The position numbers and the translations under genes are program-made. Of a stretch of 28,094 bases of DNA, positions 8,517-17,400 are shown in pieces. The first letter of the stretch is position 1, and the number at the start of each line of letters is the position of its first letter. The notes under the pieces were generated by a model. The model ran no database searches. It saw nothing but the letters and a program-made list of their open reading frames with translations, and was not told the origin of the DNA. Origin of the DNA: FLUQ01 sp031548325 (GTDB lineage: Bacteria > Desulfobacterota > Desulfovibrionia > Desulfovibrionales > Desulfovibrionaceae); the NCBI GenBank assembly GCA_031548325.1, contig JAVBRE010000250.1, positions 1-28,094 on the forward strand, in the 5' to 3' direction.

Positions 8517-9464
8517 ATGACGAAAATAAATCATGTCGCGATCATCGGCGCCGGCGCCATGGGCTGCCTTTTCGCCGCCGCCCTTCGGCAATCCGGCTGC
8601 GGGGTGACCCTGGTCGCACGTTCGCAAACAATTGTGGACGCTCTGCTGGCAAAAGGAATCCGCGTGGATGCCGGCGCGGCCTCGCAAACCGTATCGGGCT
8701 TCACAGCGGCAACGGACTATGCCGCCATCCGCGAAAGCGAACTGGTGCTCGTTTTTGTAAAATCCGGCTGCACGGCGAACGCTGCCGCTTCCATGGCCCC
8801 CTTTCTTGCGCCAAAAAGCCTGGTGCTGACCTTGCAGAACGGTCTCGGCAATGTCGAGACGCTCCGCTCCCGCCTGCCCGGATCGCAGGTTGTCGCCGGC
8901 GTCACCGGAAACGGCGCCTTTGTTCTCGGCCCCGGCCATATCCGTTCAGGAGGAACGGCGGAAACGGTAATCGGCGAACCGGACGGACCCGCGCAGCCGC
9001 GCATGCGGGCAATCCGTGATATTTTTATCAGGGCCGGATTTCCCACTCGCATTTCCGACAACGTCACAGGGGCCATCTGGACCAAACTCATGGTCAATGT
9101 AGGCATCAACCCCGTAAGCGCCTTGGAAAATCTCAGCAACGGCGAGGTCGCCGCCGACCCGGAGGCCTTTGCCGTCGCGGCGGCGGCCGTGCGCGAGGCC
9201 GCCGGCGTGGCGGCCGCGGCGAAAATCCGCCTGGAAACGGACGACCCTGTCGCCCACATGCGCCGTGCCGCGGAACTGACCGCGGCCAATGAAAGCTCCA
9301 TGTTGCAGGACCTGCGCGCGGGCCGCATGACCGAAATAGAGGCCATGAACGGAGAAGTGGAACGCCGCGGCAGAGCGCTCGGTCTGCCTGTTCCGGTCAA
9401 CGCCGTTCTGGCTTCGCTCATACGGCTGCGGCAGCAGAAAACCGCCGGAACCCGTAAGGAGTGA
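8517..9464 (+). CDS. panE: 2-dehydropantoate 2-reductase family protein
   Basis: A 315-residue NADPH-dependent reductase of the ketopantoate reductase family, which reduces 2-dehydropantoate to pantoate on the coenzyme A route. The N-terminal Rossmann motif is HVAIIGAGAMGCLFAAAL (about residues 6-23). The motif AIWTKLMVNVGINPVSAL in the C-terminal helical domain contains the expected catalytic Lys and the nearby Asn. The length is typical. I start at ATG 8517, immediately before the Rossmann strand. An upstream in-frame extension has no family similarity. The ribosome binding site is weak. Many genomes carry several paralogues with other 2-oxoacid substrates, so the panE assignment is at family level. 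It is not obviously linked to either neighbour locus. Confidence 0.85.
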   Translation: MTKINHVAIIGAGAMGCLFAAALRQSGCGVTLVARSQTIVDALLAKGIRVDAGAASQTVSGFTAATDYAAIRESELVLVFVKSGCTANAAASMAPFLAPKSLVLTLQNGLGNVETLRSRLPGSQVVAGVTGNGAFVLGPGHIRSGGTAETVIGEPDGPAQPRMRAIRDIFIRAGFPTRISDNVTGAIWTKLMVNVGINPVSALENLSNGEVAADPEAFAVAAAAVREAAGVAAAAKIRLETDDPVAHMRRAAELTAANESSMLQDLRAGRMTEIEAMNGEVERRGRALGLPVPVNAVLASLIRLRQQKTAGTRKE

Positions 9465-9522
9465 AATGAATTCCGCCTGTTGAAAATATTTTTTTGCTTC
9501 AACGCGTCATTTTTTTAGTTTT

Positions 9523-9551
9523 TTGACAAAGCCCCTGCCCTGCGGTACATT
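9523..9551 (+). promoter_or_regulatory. Sigma-70-like promoter of the polysaccharide-lipid operon
   Basis: A perfect TTGACA (9523-9528) is separated by 17 bp from TACATT (9546-9551), 48 bp upstream of the first gene of the long plus-strand cluster. The DNA just before it is T-rich. This is the only clear promoter I see before ten closely spaced genes, so it probably drives a long transcript. A weak 6-bp inverted repeat (9479-9484 with 9498-9503) precedes it but does not look like a real terminator of panE. Confidence 0.65.
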
Positions 9552-9598
9552 TGCCGATGCAATGCCATGTCGGTGGCCGCGGTCCATGTGGGAGGAGT

Positions 9599-9946
9599 AT
9601 GAGAAGAACAGTATCGTTTTTATGGATGGGGTTCCTGCTTTGCTTCGCGTGCGGCTGCGCCGCCACAGGGCAGGGTTCCACCCCCTCTCTGGCGGATAGA
9701 GAGGCGGCCTTTACGCACCTTGAAGGCGGCAATCTGGCCGATGCGGGGCAAAAGCTGCCGCCGGGCACAAGATTGGGCGCGCCCTATATTTCCGCCCTTG
9801 GCGAAAGCTGCTATGAAGTCGCTTCCGAGCAGACCCCCGCGCCTCCGGGACAGGCGCTCTGCCTGCGTCAGCAGGGCTGGGAACTGCTGCCTCCCATCCA
9901 TATGGACATTCCCGCGACCGGTGCACGAGCGGCAAGGCCGTCATGA
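9599..9946 (+). CDS. Small putative lipoprotein of the capsule export operon
   Basis: I do not recognise this 115-residue protein. Residues 1-20 (MRRTVSFLWMGFLLCFACGC) form a signal peptide with a basic start and hydrophobic core, ending in a weak lipobox, either CFAC or ACGC. The mature part has an alanine- and glycine-rich linker, then LPPGTRLGAPYISALGESC and a C-terminal stretch with paired cysteines. It may fold as a small periplasmic domain with a disulfide. The ATG at 9599 directly follows GGAGGAG. An earlier TTG start at 9551 would place a non-signal extension in front and is less likely. Its stop overlaps the kpsM start by 4 bp, so it belongs to the exporter operon and may assist the outer-membrane part. 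Confidence 0.8.
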   Translation: MRRTVSFLWMGFLLCFACGCAATGQGSTPSLADREAAFTHLEGGNLADAGQKLPPGTRLGAPYISALGESCYEVASEQTPAPPGQALCLRQQGWELLPPIHMDIPATGARAARPS

Positions 9947-10728
9947 GTTCATCCTTTTCCAGCGCTTTGACCTTGCAGGGCCGGGTGCTCTGGGCTCTTT
10001 CCCTGCGCGAGATCCAGGGCAAGCACGGCAAGTCCAAGCTTGGGTACTTGTGGGAAATTCTCAAAACCCTGTTCGGCGTCGGCGTGTTCTGGGGCATGCG
10101 GGAACTGGCGGGGATGAAGCCGCCTCAGGGCTTGCCCATGGGGCTTTTTCTGCTCATGGGCTTTGCTACCTGGCATATTTTTTCCGAAATCGTGAACACG
10201 GGTTTGCGCATCGTGCAGCGCAACAGGGCGCTTCTGACCTTCCCGCAGGTGCTGCCCCTGGACCTCTTTCTCGGCAACCTGATCACGGTCTGGATCACCG
10301 AAATCGTCATCGCTGCTCTTTTTCTTCTTTTCCTCCATATTGCCGGTTATCACTTTCAGCTCTACGACCCTCTGACCTTTTTCGCGACCCTGCTGGGCAT
10401 CGGTTTTTTTTCTCTCGGCGCCAGCCTGGTCCTGGCTGTGCTCATGGTGCGTCTGCAGTTTCTCGAACAGGTCATCCCCGTGTGCATGCGCATCCTGTTC
10501 TTCTCTTCCGGGGTTTTCTTCTCCCCGGTTCAACTGACCCAACGCTTCGGCAACGCAGTTCTCTGGAACCCGCTGATGAATTTCATCGAACTGCTGCGCG
10601 GGTCCTTTGTCTACATGACGCCCAGCAGCAATCTGAAAATAGGCTACATCGCGGTCTTCGGCTGCGTTCTGCTGCTGCTGGGCCTGCTGCTTGAACGCAG
10701 CACGCGGCTGAAGTGGGCGACCCTATGA
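9943..10728 (+). CDS. kpsM: Capsule ABC transporter permease (KpsM/BexB/CtrC type)
   Basis: Inner-membrane permease of an ABC-2 type exporter that moves lipid-linked capsular polysaccharide out of the cytoplasm. It has 261 residues, the normal length for KpsM. The cytoplasmic N-terminus contains ALSLREIQGKHGKSKLGYLW (about residues 18-37), a family motif before the first helix. About six hydrophobic segments follow, including MGLFLLMGFATWHIF, IVIAALFLLFLHIAGY and a final VFGCVLLLLGLLL. The start overlaps the upstream gene (ATGA) and the stop overlaps kpsT (ATGA). An O-antigen Wzm permease is the main alternative. The partner KpsE and KpsD types favour capsule. Confidence 0.93.
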   Translation: MSSSFSSALTLQGRVLWALSLREIQGKHGKSKLGYLWEILKTLFGVGVFWGMRELAGMKPPQGLPMGLFLLMGFATWHIFSEIVNTGLRIVQRNRALLTFPQVLPLDLFLGNLITVWITEIVIAALFLLFLHIAGYHFQLYDPLTFFATLLGIGFFSLGASLVLAVLMVRLQFLEQVIPVCMRILFFSSGVFFSPVQLTQRFGNAVLWNPLMNFIELLRGSFVYMTPSSNLKIGYIAVFGCVLLLLGLLLERSTRLKWATL

Positions 10729-11390
10729 TTTCCCTGCAAGGCATCTGTAAAACTTACAAGACCCGCAAGGGTTCGCGCGTCGTGCTGGACGACGTGTCCC
10801 ACGACTTTCCGCCGGGGGTGAGCACGGGGATTCTGGGCCGCAACGGCGCGGGAAAATCCACCATGCTGCGCATCATCGGCGGCAGCGAAATGCCCGACAG
10901 GGGACGGGTCCTGCGCCAGGGAAAAATTTCCTGGCCCATCGGTTTTTCCGGCGGTTTCAATGCCACGCTGACCGGCCGGGAAAACATGCGCTTCACCTGC
11001 CGGCTGTATGGCGAAGACTACCACCGCGTCGCTGCTTTCGTTGAGGATTTCGCTGAATTGGGCGAGTACATGGACATGCCGGTCCATACCTACTCGTCCG
11101 GCATGAAAGCCAAACTGGCCTTCGGTCTGAGCATGGCTTTTGATTTCGACTATTATCTGATAGACGAAGTCACCGCTGTGGGCGACGCGGTGTTCAAACG
11201 CAAGAGCAAGGAGTATTTCGAGCGCAGACGCCAGACCACAACGCTGCTTGTCGTCTCGCACAGCATGGGAACCATCAAGACGCTGTGCGAAAAAATGCTT
11301 GTGCTCCATGAGGGAAAACTTATGGAATTTCCTTCCAATGAAGAGGCGGAACAGTTCTATGTTGAAGTCTGTTGCGGGCGAAAAAAATGA
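10725..11390 (+). CDS. kpsT: Capsule ABC transporter ATPase (KpsT type)
   Basis: Cytoplasmic ATPase that powers export through KpsM. It has 221 residues, the short KpsT form without the C-terminal carbohydrate-binding domain of Wzt. It shows Walker A GRNGAGKST (about 44-52), signature YSSGMKAK, Walker B YYLIDEV and the H-loop in VVSHS. The absence of a Wzt-like extension argues that chain length is not sensed by this subunit. The ATG at 10725 overlaps the kpsM stop by 4 bp. An in-frame GTG at 10713 would add only four residues. The stop overlaps the next gene by 4 bp. Confidence 0.96.
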   Translation: MISLQGICKTYKTRKGSRVVLDDVSHDFPPGVSTGILGRNGAGKSTMLRIIGGSEMPDRGRVLRQGKISWPIGFSGGFNATLTGRENMRFTCRLYGEDYHRVAAFVEDFAELGEYMDMPVHTYSSGMKAKLAFGLSMAFDFDYYLIDEVTAVGDAVFKRKSKEYFERRRQTTTLLVVSHSMGTIKTLCEKMLVLHEGKLMEFPSNEEAEQFYVEVCCGRKK

Positions 11391-12553
11391 TCACGCCGGC
11401 TAAACTCCTGCACGCGCATCACGCCCGCCCGGGCAAAAGCCTGATCCGGAGCATTTTGCGCCCAAAAGGCAAGAGCGCGCGGCTCATGCTGGTCTTTGTC
11501 TATGTGCCGACCCTGCTGCTGGCGCTGTATCTTTTCCTGATTTTTTCCAGCATGTACGTGTCGGAATCCAGCTTTTCCCTGCGCAGCGGCGACAACGCGG
11601 AAGCGCCCGTGCTCGGCGGCATGCTTTTGCCTTCCACGTCCAGCATCACTCTCGACGGCTATATTGTGCAGGCATATATCAGCTCGCCCGACATGCTGGA
11701 AAAAATTCTCGGCCGCATAGATTTGAAAAAACACTATGCCAACAGGTCCAAGGATATCTATTCTCGCCTGACGCCCGACCCCACGCGGGAAGAGCTGCTC
11801 AAATACTGGCAATGGCTGGTGACCGCGACCTTTGACCCGGACAAGAACATCATTTCCGTGGCGGTCAAGGCCTATACCCCCGAGATGGCCAAGGCCGTAA
11901 ACGACGCCGTTCTCGCGGCCGGCGAAGATCTGGTCAACCAGATGAACGACCGCGCGCACCAGGACGCTTTGCGCCTGACCCGGCAGGAAGTTATCGGCGC
12001 CGAACAGCGTCTGCTGCGGGCTCGCGCCGCCATACAGGAATTTCGCGACAGCAAGAAGCTGCTCGACCCCTCGGTGACGGCCAAGGGACTTGAAGGACTC
12101 ATCGCCCGACTGGAAGCGGAAGTTGCGAACACCCAGGCGGAACTGTCCGCCGCCCTGGCTACCATGCACAGGGGCAGTCCCAGGGTGCTGAATCTGGAAA
12201 CCAAACTGAAAGCCCTGCGCGAGCAACTGGCGGATGAAAAGGCCCGCCTGGCCGGACTGGACGCCCAGGGCGGCGCGCTGTCTTCTCTGGTGGGGGACTA
12301 CGCGCGCCTGTCCACAGAAGAGCAGTTCGCCCAGGAACTGCTGGTCAAAGCCATGGCCGCGTATGAGGCGGCGCGGCTCAAAGCCATTGCCCAGTCGCGC
12401 TACATCGTGCCCTTCCAACTGCCCAGCCTGCCGCAGGAATCGCTGTACCCGCGGCCTTTTTTGTTTACGGCCGTCGGCTTTGTCGCCCTGCTCATTCTGC
12501 TCGGCATCTGTTCGCTGATCGTGGCCGCCGTCAAAGACCATATGGGAGCGTAA
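11387..12553 (+). CDS. kpsE: Capsule export inner-membrane PCP protein (KpsE/CtrB/BexC type)
   Basis: A 388-residue polysaccharide co-polymerase-type protein that bridges the ABC transporter to the outer-membrane channel. One membrane segment lies near the N-terminus (LMLVFVYVPTLLLALYLFLI, about 33-52) and one at the C-terminus (FLFTAVGFVALLILLGICSL). Between them is a large periplasmic part with heptad-like helices rich in Ala, Leu, Glu and Arg (about 200-310), predicted to form a coiled coil. The proline-rich stretch PFQLPSLPQESLYPRP precedes the last helix, as in this family. The ATG at 11387 overlaps the kpsT stop by 4 bp. The gene ends one base before the kpsD-like ATG. Confidence 0.9.
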   Translation: MITPAKLLHAHHARPGKSLIRSILRPKGKSARLMLVFVYVPTLLLALYLFLIFSSMYVSESSFSLRSGDNAEAPVLGGMLLPSTSSITLDGYIVQAYISSPDMLEKILGRIDLKKHYANRSKDIYSRLTPDPTREELLKYWQWLVTATFDPDKNIISVAVKAYTPEMAKAVNDAVLAAGEDLVNQMNDRAHQDALRLTRQEVIGAEQRLLRARAAIQEFRDSKKLLDPSVTAKGLEGLIARLEAEVANTQAELSAALATMHRGSPRVLNLETKLKALREQLADEKARLAGLDAQGGALSSLVGDYARLSTEEQFAQELLVKAMAAYEAARLKAIAQSRYIVPFQLPSLPQESLYPRPFLFTAVGFVALLILLGICSLIVAAVKDHMGA

Positions 12554-14356
12554 ATGCGCTATATACAAATTTGTTGCCTTCCGGTCCTGCTGCTCCTTCT
12601 TTTCGCCCACCCGGCAGCGGGCCAGGAGCCCTTTTCGACGGCCGCCGCCATCGGCACGGGGCAGCCTTTGCAGGGCGGCAAAGCCGCATCGGACATGCCC
12701 GCCGCAACGGCCCAGCGGGGCATGCTGCCTTCCGGCCAAGGCTCTTACATCCCCGGCAGAACGGTTCCCAACGCGGCCCCGCTGTATGTGCCCGGCAGGC
12801 AGTTCAACGGCGGCCGCCCCTTTACGGCCATCCCCGCCTGGGCACAACATGCGCCCCTGTCCGGGCATGACGTCTTTCCTCCTTTCGGCGCCAATCTGTT
12901 TCAGGGCCATTTTGCCGGAACCTATTATGAGGGCCTGAACGCCAACTACGTCATCATGCCCGGCGACCGCATCCTGATCCATCTCTGGGGCGCGCACGCC
13001 TACAGCGACACCTTGATGGTGGACCAGCAGGGCAACATCTTTCTGCCCGAAGTGGGCCCCGTGCCCGTGGCCGGCGTGCGCAACGGCCAGTTGCAGAGCC
13101 AGATCAAGGCCTATCTGGCCTCCACTTTCAAAAGCAACGTGGAACTGTACGCCAATTTGCTTACCGCCCAGCCCGTGGCCGTGTACGTGACCGGGTTCGT
13201 CAACCGGCCGGGCCGCTACGCCGGGGGCATGAACGACTCCGTGCTTTATTACCTTGACCGGGCCGGGGGCATTATCCCCGAGCGCGGCGGCTACCGCGAC
13301 ATTCTTGTGCAGCGCGGCGGCAAAATCGTGGCCCGGACGGACCTTTATGATTTCATCCTCAGCGGCAAGCTTCCCGGCGGGGCTCTGCGCGACGGCGACG
13401 TCATCGTCGTGGGTCCCAGAGGAGACAGCGTCATCGCCGGCGGACTGATCCCCCAGCAGGCGGCTTACGAGGGCAAAGGCAAAACTTTCAGCGGCGCGGA
13501 ACTGATCCGCATGGCCTCGCCTCTGCCCGCCGCTTCTCACGTCAGCGTGACGGGAGCGCGCAATTCTACCCCCTTCCACGTCTACCTTTCGTTGCGCGAA
13601 TTCGAGCGCTTCGCCCTGGCCTTGGGCGACAAGGTGGAGTTTCTGGCGGACAAGCCGGGCGAGACCATCATGGTGTCCGTCAGCGGCTCCACGCTGGGCG
13701 CCACGCGCTATCCGGTCAAACGCTCCACAACTCTGCGCAAGCTCCTGGCCCACGTGCCCGTGGATGCGGATCTGGCAAACCTCCCCGGCATCTACCTCAA
13801 ACGCAAAACCGTGGTGGAACAGCAGAAAAAAGCCATTGCCGACGCTCTGTACCGGCTGGAGCAGTCCGTGCTGACCACCACTTCGACCACGGCGGAAGAA
13901 GCCACCATTCGGGTCAAAGAAGCGGAACTGGTGCAGAATTTTGTGCAGCGGGCGGCGGTTCTGGAACCGGACGGCGTGGTCGTGGTCACTCGCGCGGGAC
14001 GAACTTCCGACATCATTCTGGAAGACGGAGACGAGGTCGTTATTCCGCAAAAATCCGATATCGTGCAGATCGCGGGCGAGGTCATGATCCCCAAAGCCGT
14101 GGTATACGGCGACAAGCTCGGCGTGAAGGACTACATGGCCGGCGCAGGGGGCTTTACCGACAGGGCGGACTCCGACAATATTCTGGTCGTGCATCCCAAC
14201 GGAGAAATCCAACTGGCCGACGCCACCACCATACTGCCGGGAGACCTGCTTCTGGTCATGCCCCGCTATGACACCAAGAACTTCCAGATTTTCAAGGATA
14301 TCATCCAGGTGCTGTACCAGATCGCGATTGCGACGAAGGTTGTTGTTTCCATGTAG
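12554..14356 (+). CDS. kpsD: Outer-membrane polysaccharide export protein (KpsD/OPX family)
   Basis: A 600-residue OPX-family protein thought to form the outer-membrane end of the capsule exporter. A signal peptide (about 1-23) ends in HPAAGQEP and has no lipobox cysteine, as in KpsD and unlike lipidated Wza. The Poly_export domain starts at LNANYVIMPGDRILIHLWG (about 132-150) and includes DTLMVDQQGNIFLPEVGP. SLBB-type repeats follow, for example AVYVTGFVNRPGRYAGG and VQIAGEVMIPKAVVYGD. It ends with an amphipathic helix around FQIFKDIIQVLYQIAIATKV. The size is close to KpsD of E. coli. It starts directly after the kpsE stop. A 951-codon antisense frame opposite it is a compositional shadow. 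Confidence 0.92.
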   Translation: MRYIQICCLPVLLLLLFAHPAAGQEPFSTAAAIGTGQPLQGGKAASDMPAATAQRGMLPSGQGSYIPGRTVPNAAPLYVPGRQFNGGRPFTAIPAWAQHAPLSGHDVFPPFGANLFQGHFAGTYYEGLNANYVIMPGDRILIHLWGAHAYSDTLMVDQQGNIFLPEVGPVPVAGVRNGQLQSQIKAYLASTFKSNVELYANLLTAQPVAVYVTGFVNRPGRYAGGMNDSVLYYLDRAGGIIPERGGYRDILVQRGGKIVARTDLYDFILSGKLPGGALRDGDVIVVGPRGDSVIAGGLIPQQAAYEGKGKTFSGAELIRMASPLPAASHVSVTGARNSTPFHVYLSLREFERFALALGDKVEFLADKPGETIMVSVSGSTLGATRYPVKRSTTLRKLLAHVPVDADLANLPGIYLKRKTVVEQQKKAIADALYRLEQSVLTTTSTTAEEATIRVKEAELVQNFVQRAAVLEPDGVVVVTRAGRTSDIILEDGDEVVIPQKSDIVQIAGEVMIPKAVVYGDKLGVKDYMAGAGGFTDRADSDNILVVHPNGEIQLADATTILPGDLLLVMPRYDTKNFQIFKDIIQVLYQIAIATKVVVSM

Positions 14357-14384
14357 CGCGGCCGCCGTGAAAGGCCGCGGTTTT
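14357..14384 (+). terminator. GC hairpin with short T run between kpsD and the PKS gene
   Basis: Right after the kpsD stop, CGCGGCC (14357-14363) pairs perfectly with GGCCGCG (14373-14379) around a 9-nt loop. It is followed by G and then TTTT. The T run is short, so it may act as a weak terminator or attenuator that lowers expression of the downstream lipid-synthesis genes relative to the exporter. I see no new promoter between the hairpin and the PKS start. Confidence 0.4.
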
Positions 14385-14403
14385 ACAGACAGAGGACATC
14401 ATA

Positions 14404-17400
14404 GTGCGACACAATGTAGCCGATCCCATAGCCGTTATCGGAGCCGCCTGCCGTTTTCCCGGCGGCGCGTCCGACCTGACCGCGTTCTGGGCCCTGCTCA
14501 AGAACGGCGTTGACGCCGTCACCGCATTGCCCGAAGACAGGTGCAGCCGGGACCGCTATTTCTCCGCCGTCAAACGCCTGGGAGGACACTCATACAGCAA
14601 TGCGGCGGGCGTGGTCGAGCATACCAAAGAGTTCGACTCGGAATTTTTCGGTATTTCCCGTAAAGAAGCCCAGAGCTTGGACCCCCAGCAGCGCATGGCC
14701 CTGGAAGTCGCCTGGGAAGCGCTGGAACAGGCCAACATTTCCGCCTCGAGCCTGCGAGGCTCGAGCGCGGGCGTATTCATGGGCGCATCCAACATGGACA
14801 TGGCCCTGCACAGAAGCGATGATCCGGCGGCGCTCACGGCCTACACAATGACTTCTTCCGCCCTCAGCATCATCGCCAACCGGATTTCCTACTTTCTTGA
14901 TCTGCACGGCCCCAGCCTGACCGTGGACACGGCCTGCTCTTCTTCCCTGGCGGCCGTGCACATGGCTTGCGAAGAGATCCGGGCCGGCCGCATTCCGCTG
15001 GCCGTCGCGGGCGGCGTCAACCTGTTGCTGGCTCCTTTTCCTTTTATCGGGTTCGCGCGGGCGCGCATGCTGTCGCCCACGGGCCGCTGCAGGGTATTCG
15101 ACGCTGCCGGCGACGGCTACGTGCGCGGTGAAGGCGCGGGAGCCGTAATTCTCAAGCCCCTCGCCCAAGCGCTGAAAGACGGCGACACGATTCTGGCGGT
15201 CATTGAAGGATCCGGCGTCAATTCCGACGGCCGGACCACGGGACTCTCCCTGCCCAACGGCAAAGCCCAGGCCGCGCTCATCGCCGAAATTTACGAACGC
15301 TTCAACCTGGACAAAAGCAAGCTCGCCTATGTCGAAGCCCACGGCACGGGCACGACCGTGGGCGATCCCATTGAGGCCTCGGCCGTCGGCGAAGTTTTGG
15401 GCAAAACCCTCAAAGGCGTCCGGCCCCTGCAGGTGGGTTCGGTCAAAAGCAACATCGGCCACCTGGAACCGGCTTCGGGCATGGCCGGGCTGCTCAAAGC
15501 CCTGCTGGTGCTGCAACACGGAGAGATTCCCCCAAATATCCACCTGAACACGCCCAATCCGGCCATTGATTTCTCCGGTCTGAACATTACGGTTCCCACC
15601 GCCCTGACGCCGCTGCCCGATCTTGGAGGAAACGAACTGGTCAGCATCAACTCTTTCGGTTTCGGCGGCACCAACGCCCATGTGGTGCTGCGCAAAATGG
15701 AAGAGAACAGCGTTCTTCCCCGGCCGAGTAAAAAAAATTTCGCGGGCCAAGGCCAATGCGGCCCCTTTTTCCTGACCGCCAAAAGCCGCCCCAGCCTGAC
15801 GAATCTGGCAGGCCGTTACGCGGACCTGCTGGAAGGCGCGGACACGCAACGTTGTTACGACACAGCCGCAACTCTGGCCCTGCACAGGGAGCAGATGCGC
15901 TTTCGCGCTCTGGTCGGCGCATCTTCCCCCGCCGAACTGGCGGCCCGCCTCAGAAAGCTGGAAAAAAGCGCCGAACAACAGGACGCATCCTCTCTCATCA
16001 GCGAAACGGCGCAGAGCGACGGAGCCGGGGTTTTCGTCTTCACCGGCAACGGCAGCCAGTGGGCCGGCATGGGGGCGAACCTGTTCGCGGCCAGCCGTCC
16101 TTTCCGCGAAGCCGTTGAAGAGGCGGACGCCCTGTTCGCTCCGCTGTCGGGCTGGTCGATTATGGACACGTTGCGCAATCCCGCCAAACATGCGGAGGCT
16201 TTTGACCTCACGGAAAAAAACCAACCCCTGCTTTTCGCTCTGCAAATCGGCCTTGTCCGGGCTCTGGCCGCCAAAGGGCTTGTTCCCGCTGCTGTCACCG
16301 GTCACAGCGTGGGTGAAGTGGCCGCCGCCGCATCGGCCGGCATTCTCCGTTTGCCCGACGCCGTGAAGGTCATCCATTTTCGCAGCCTGTTCCAGGCTTC
16401 CACCCGTGACGCCGGCGGCATGGCCGTCGCCAACATGACCGAAAAAACGGCCGCCGAACTGCTTGGCCCCTTTGCCGGGGCGGTGGAAGTGGCCGCCGTC
16501 AACACGGCCGCCTCCCTGACCCTGGCCGGGGAATCGAAAGCCCTGCGCAGCCTGCTCCAGCGGTGCAAACGGGAACGCATCGCGACCAAAAGCATCAACG
16601 TGCTCTACCCCTTTCACACCAGGGCCATGGATGCGTTCCGTCAGGATCTTTTGCTGGCGCTGCAGGACATCAGCCCCCGCAAGGCGCGGATCCCCTTCTT
16701 TTCCACCGCTTACGCGGGCAAACGCAAAACAGACCTGGACAATGAATACTGGTGGAACAACATCCGCCGTCCCGTGCGCTTCGCCGCCGCCATTGAGGCC
16801 GCGCTGGCGGAGGGGCACAGACTTTTTCTCGAGATCGGGCCCGCTCCGCTGCTGCTTTCGTACCTTCGCGATACCGCCCGCCGCAGCAGCCTGCGGATTT
16901 TCGCCGGAGCCACCCTTTCCCGCCACGGCGACGAGGCCGCGGAACTGGACGAAGCCTGGAAGAACGCCTGGAAAAACGGCTGGAGCCTGGATGCCGCGCG
17001 GCATTTCTCCGCCCCCTGGCGCAGGCGGCCCCTGCCTCTCTACCCTTGGAACAGAGAGTTCCTGTGGGTTCCCGACTCGCCCGAATGCCGGAGTTTTCTG
17101 AAAGAACCGCGCAAGCACCCCCTGTTGGGCTGGCAGTTGCCCGGCGCCGCCCCGATCTATGAGAACACCCTCAATCTTGCGGACTTTCCCTGGCTCGCCG
17201 ACCACAAGGCCGGCAACAACACCCCTTACCCCGCCGCGGCCTTTATCGAAAGCATGCTGGCGGCGGCTCGCGAAATGCACCCCGCGGGCGGGCTGGAACT
17301 CTCTCGCATTGCCCTTTTCCGCCCCCTGAATCTCAGTGCCGATTCCGCCGCTGCTGTGCGCATCAGCCTGGACCCGGAAGACGGAGGCCTCCTGCTGGAA

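Noticed and set aside
9479..9516. Inverted repeat GTTGAA / TTCAAC followed by a T run after panE
   Set aside because: A 6-bp AT-rich stem with a 13-nt loop is too weak for an intrinsic terminator, and the T run starts 7 bases after the stem.
11357..14212. A 951-codon open frame antisense to the kpsE and kpsD region
   Set aside because: Both plus-strand genes have clear family motifs and coupled starts. The antisense frame has low-complexity His/Gln/Gly-rich content typical of shadows of GC-rich genes.
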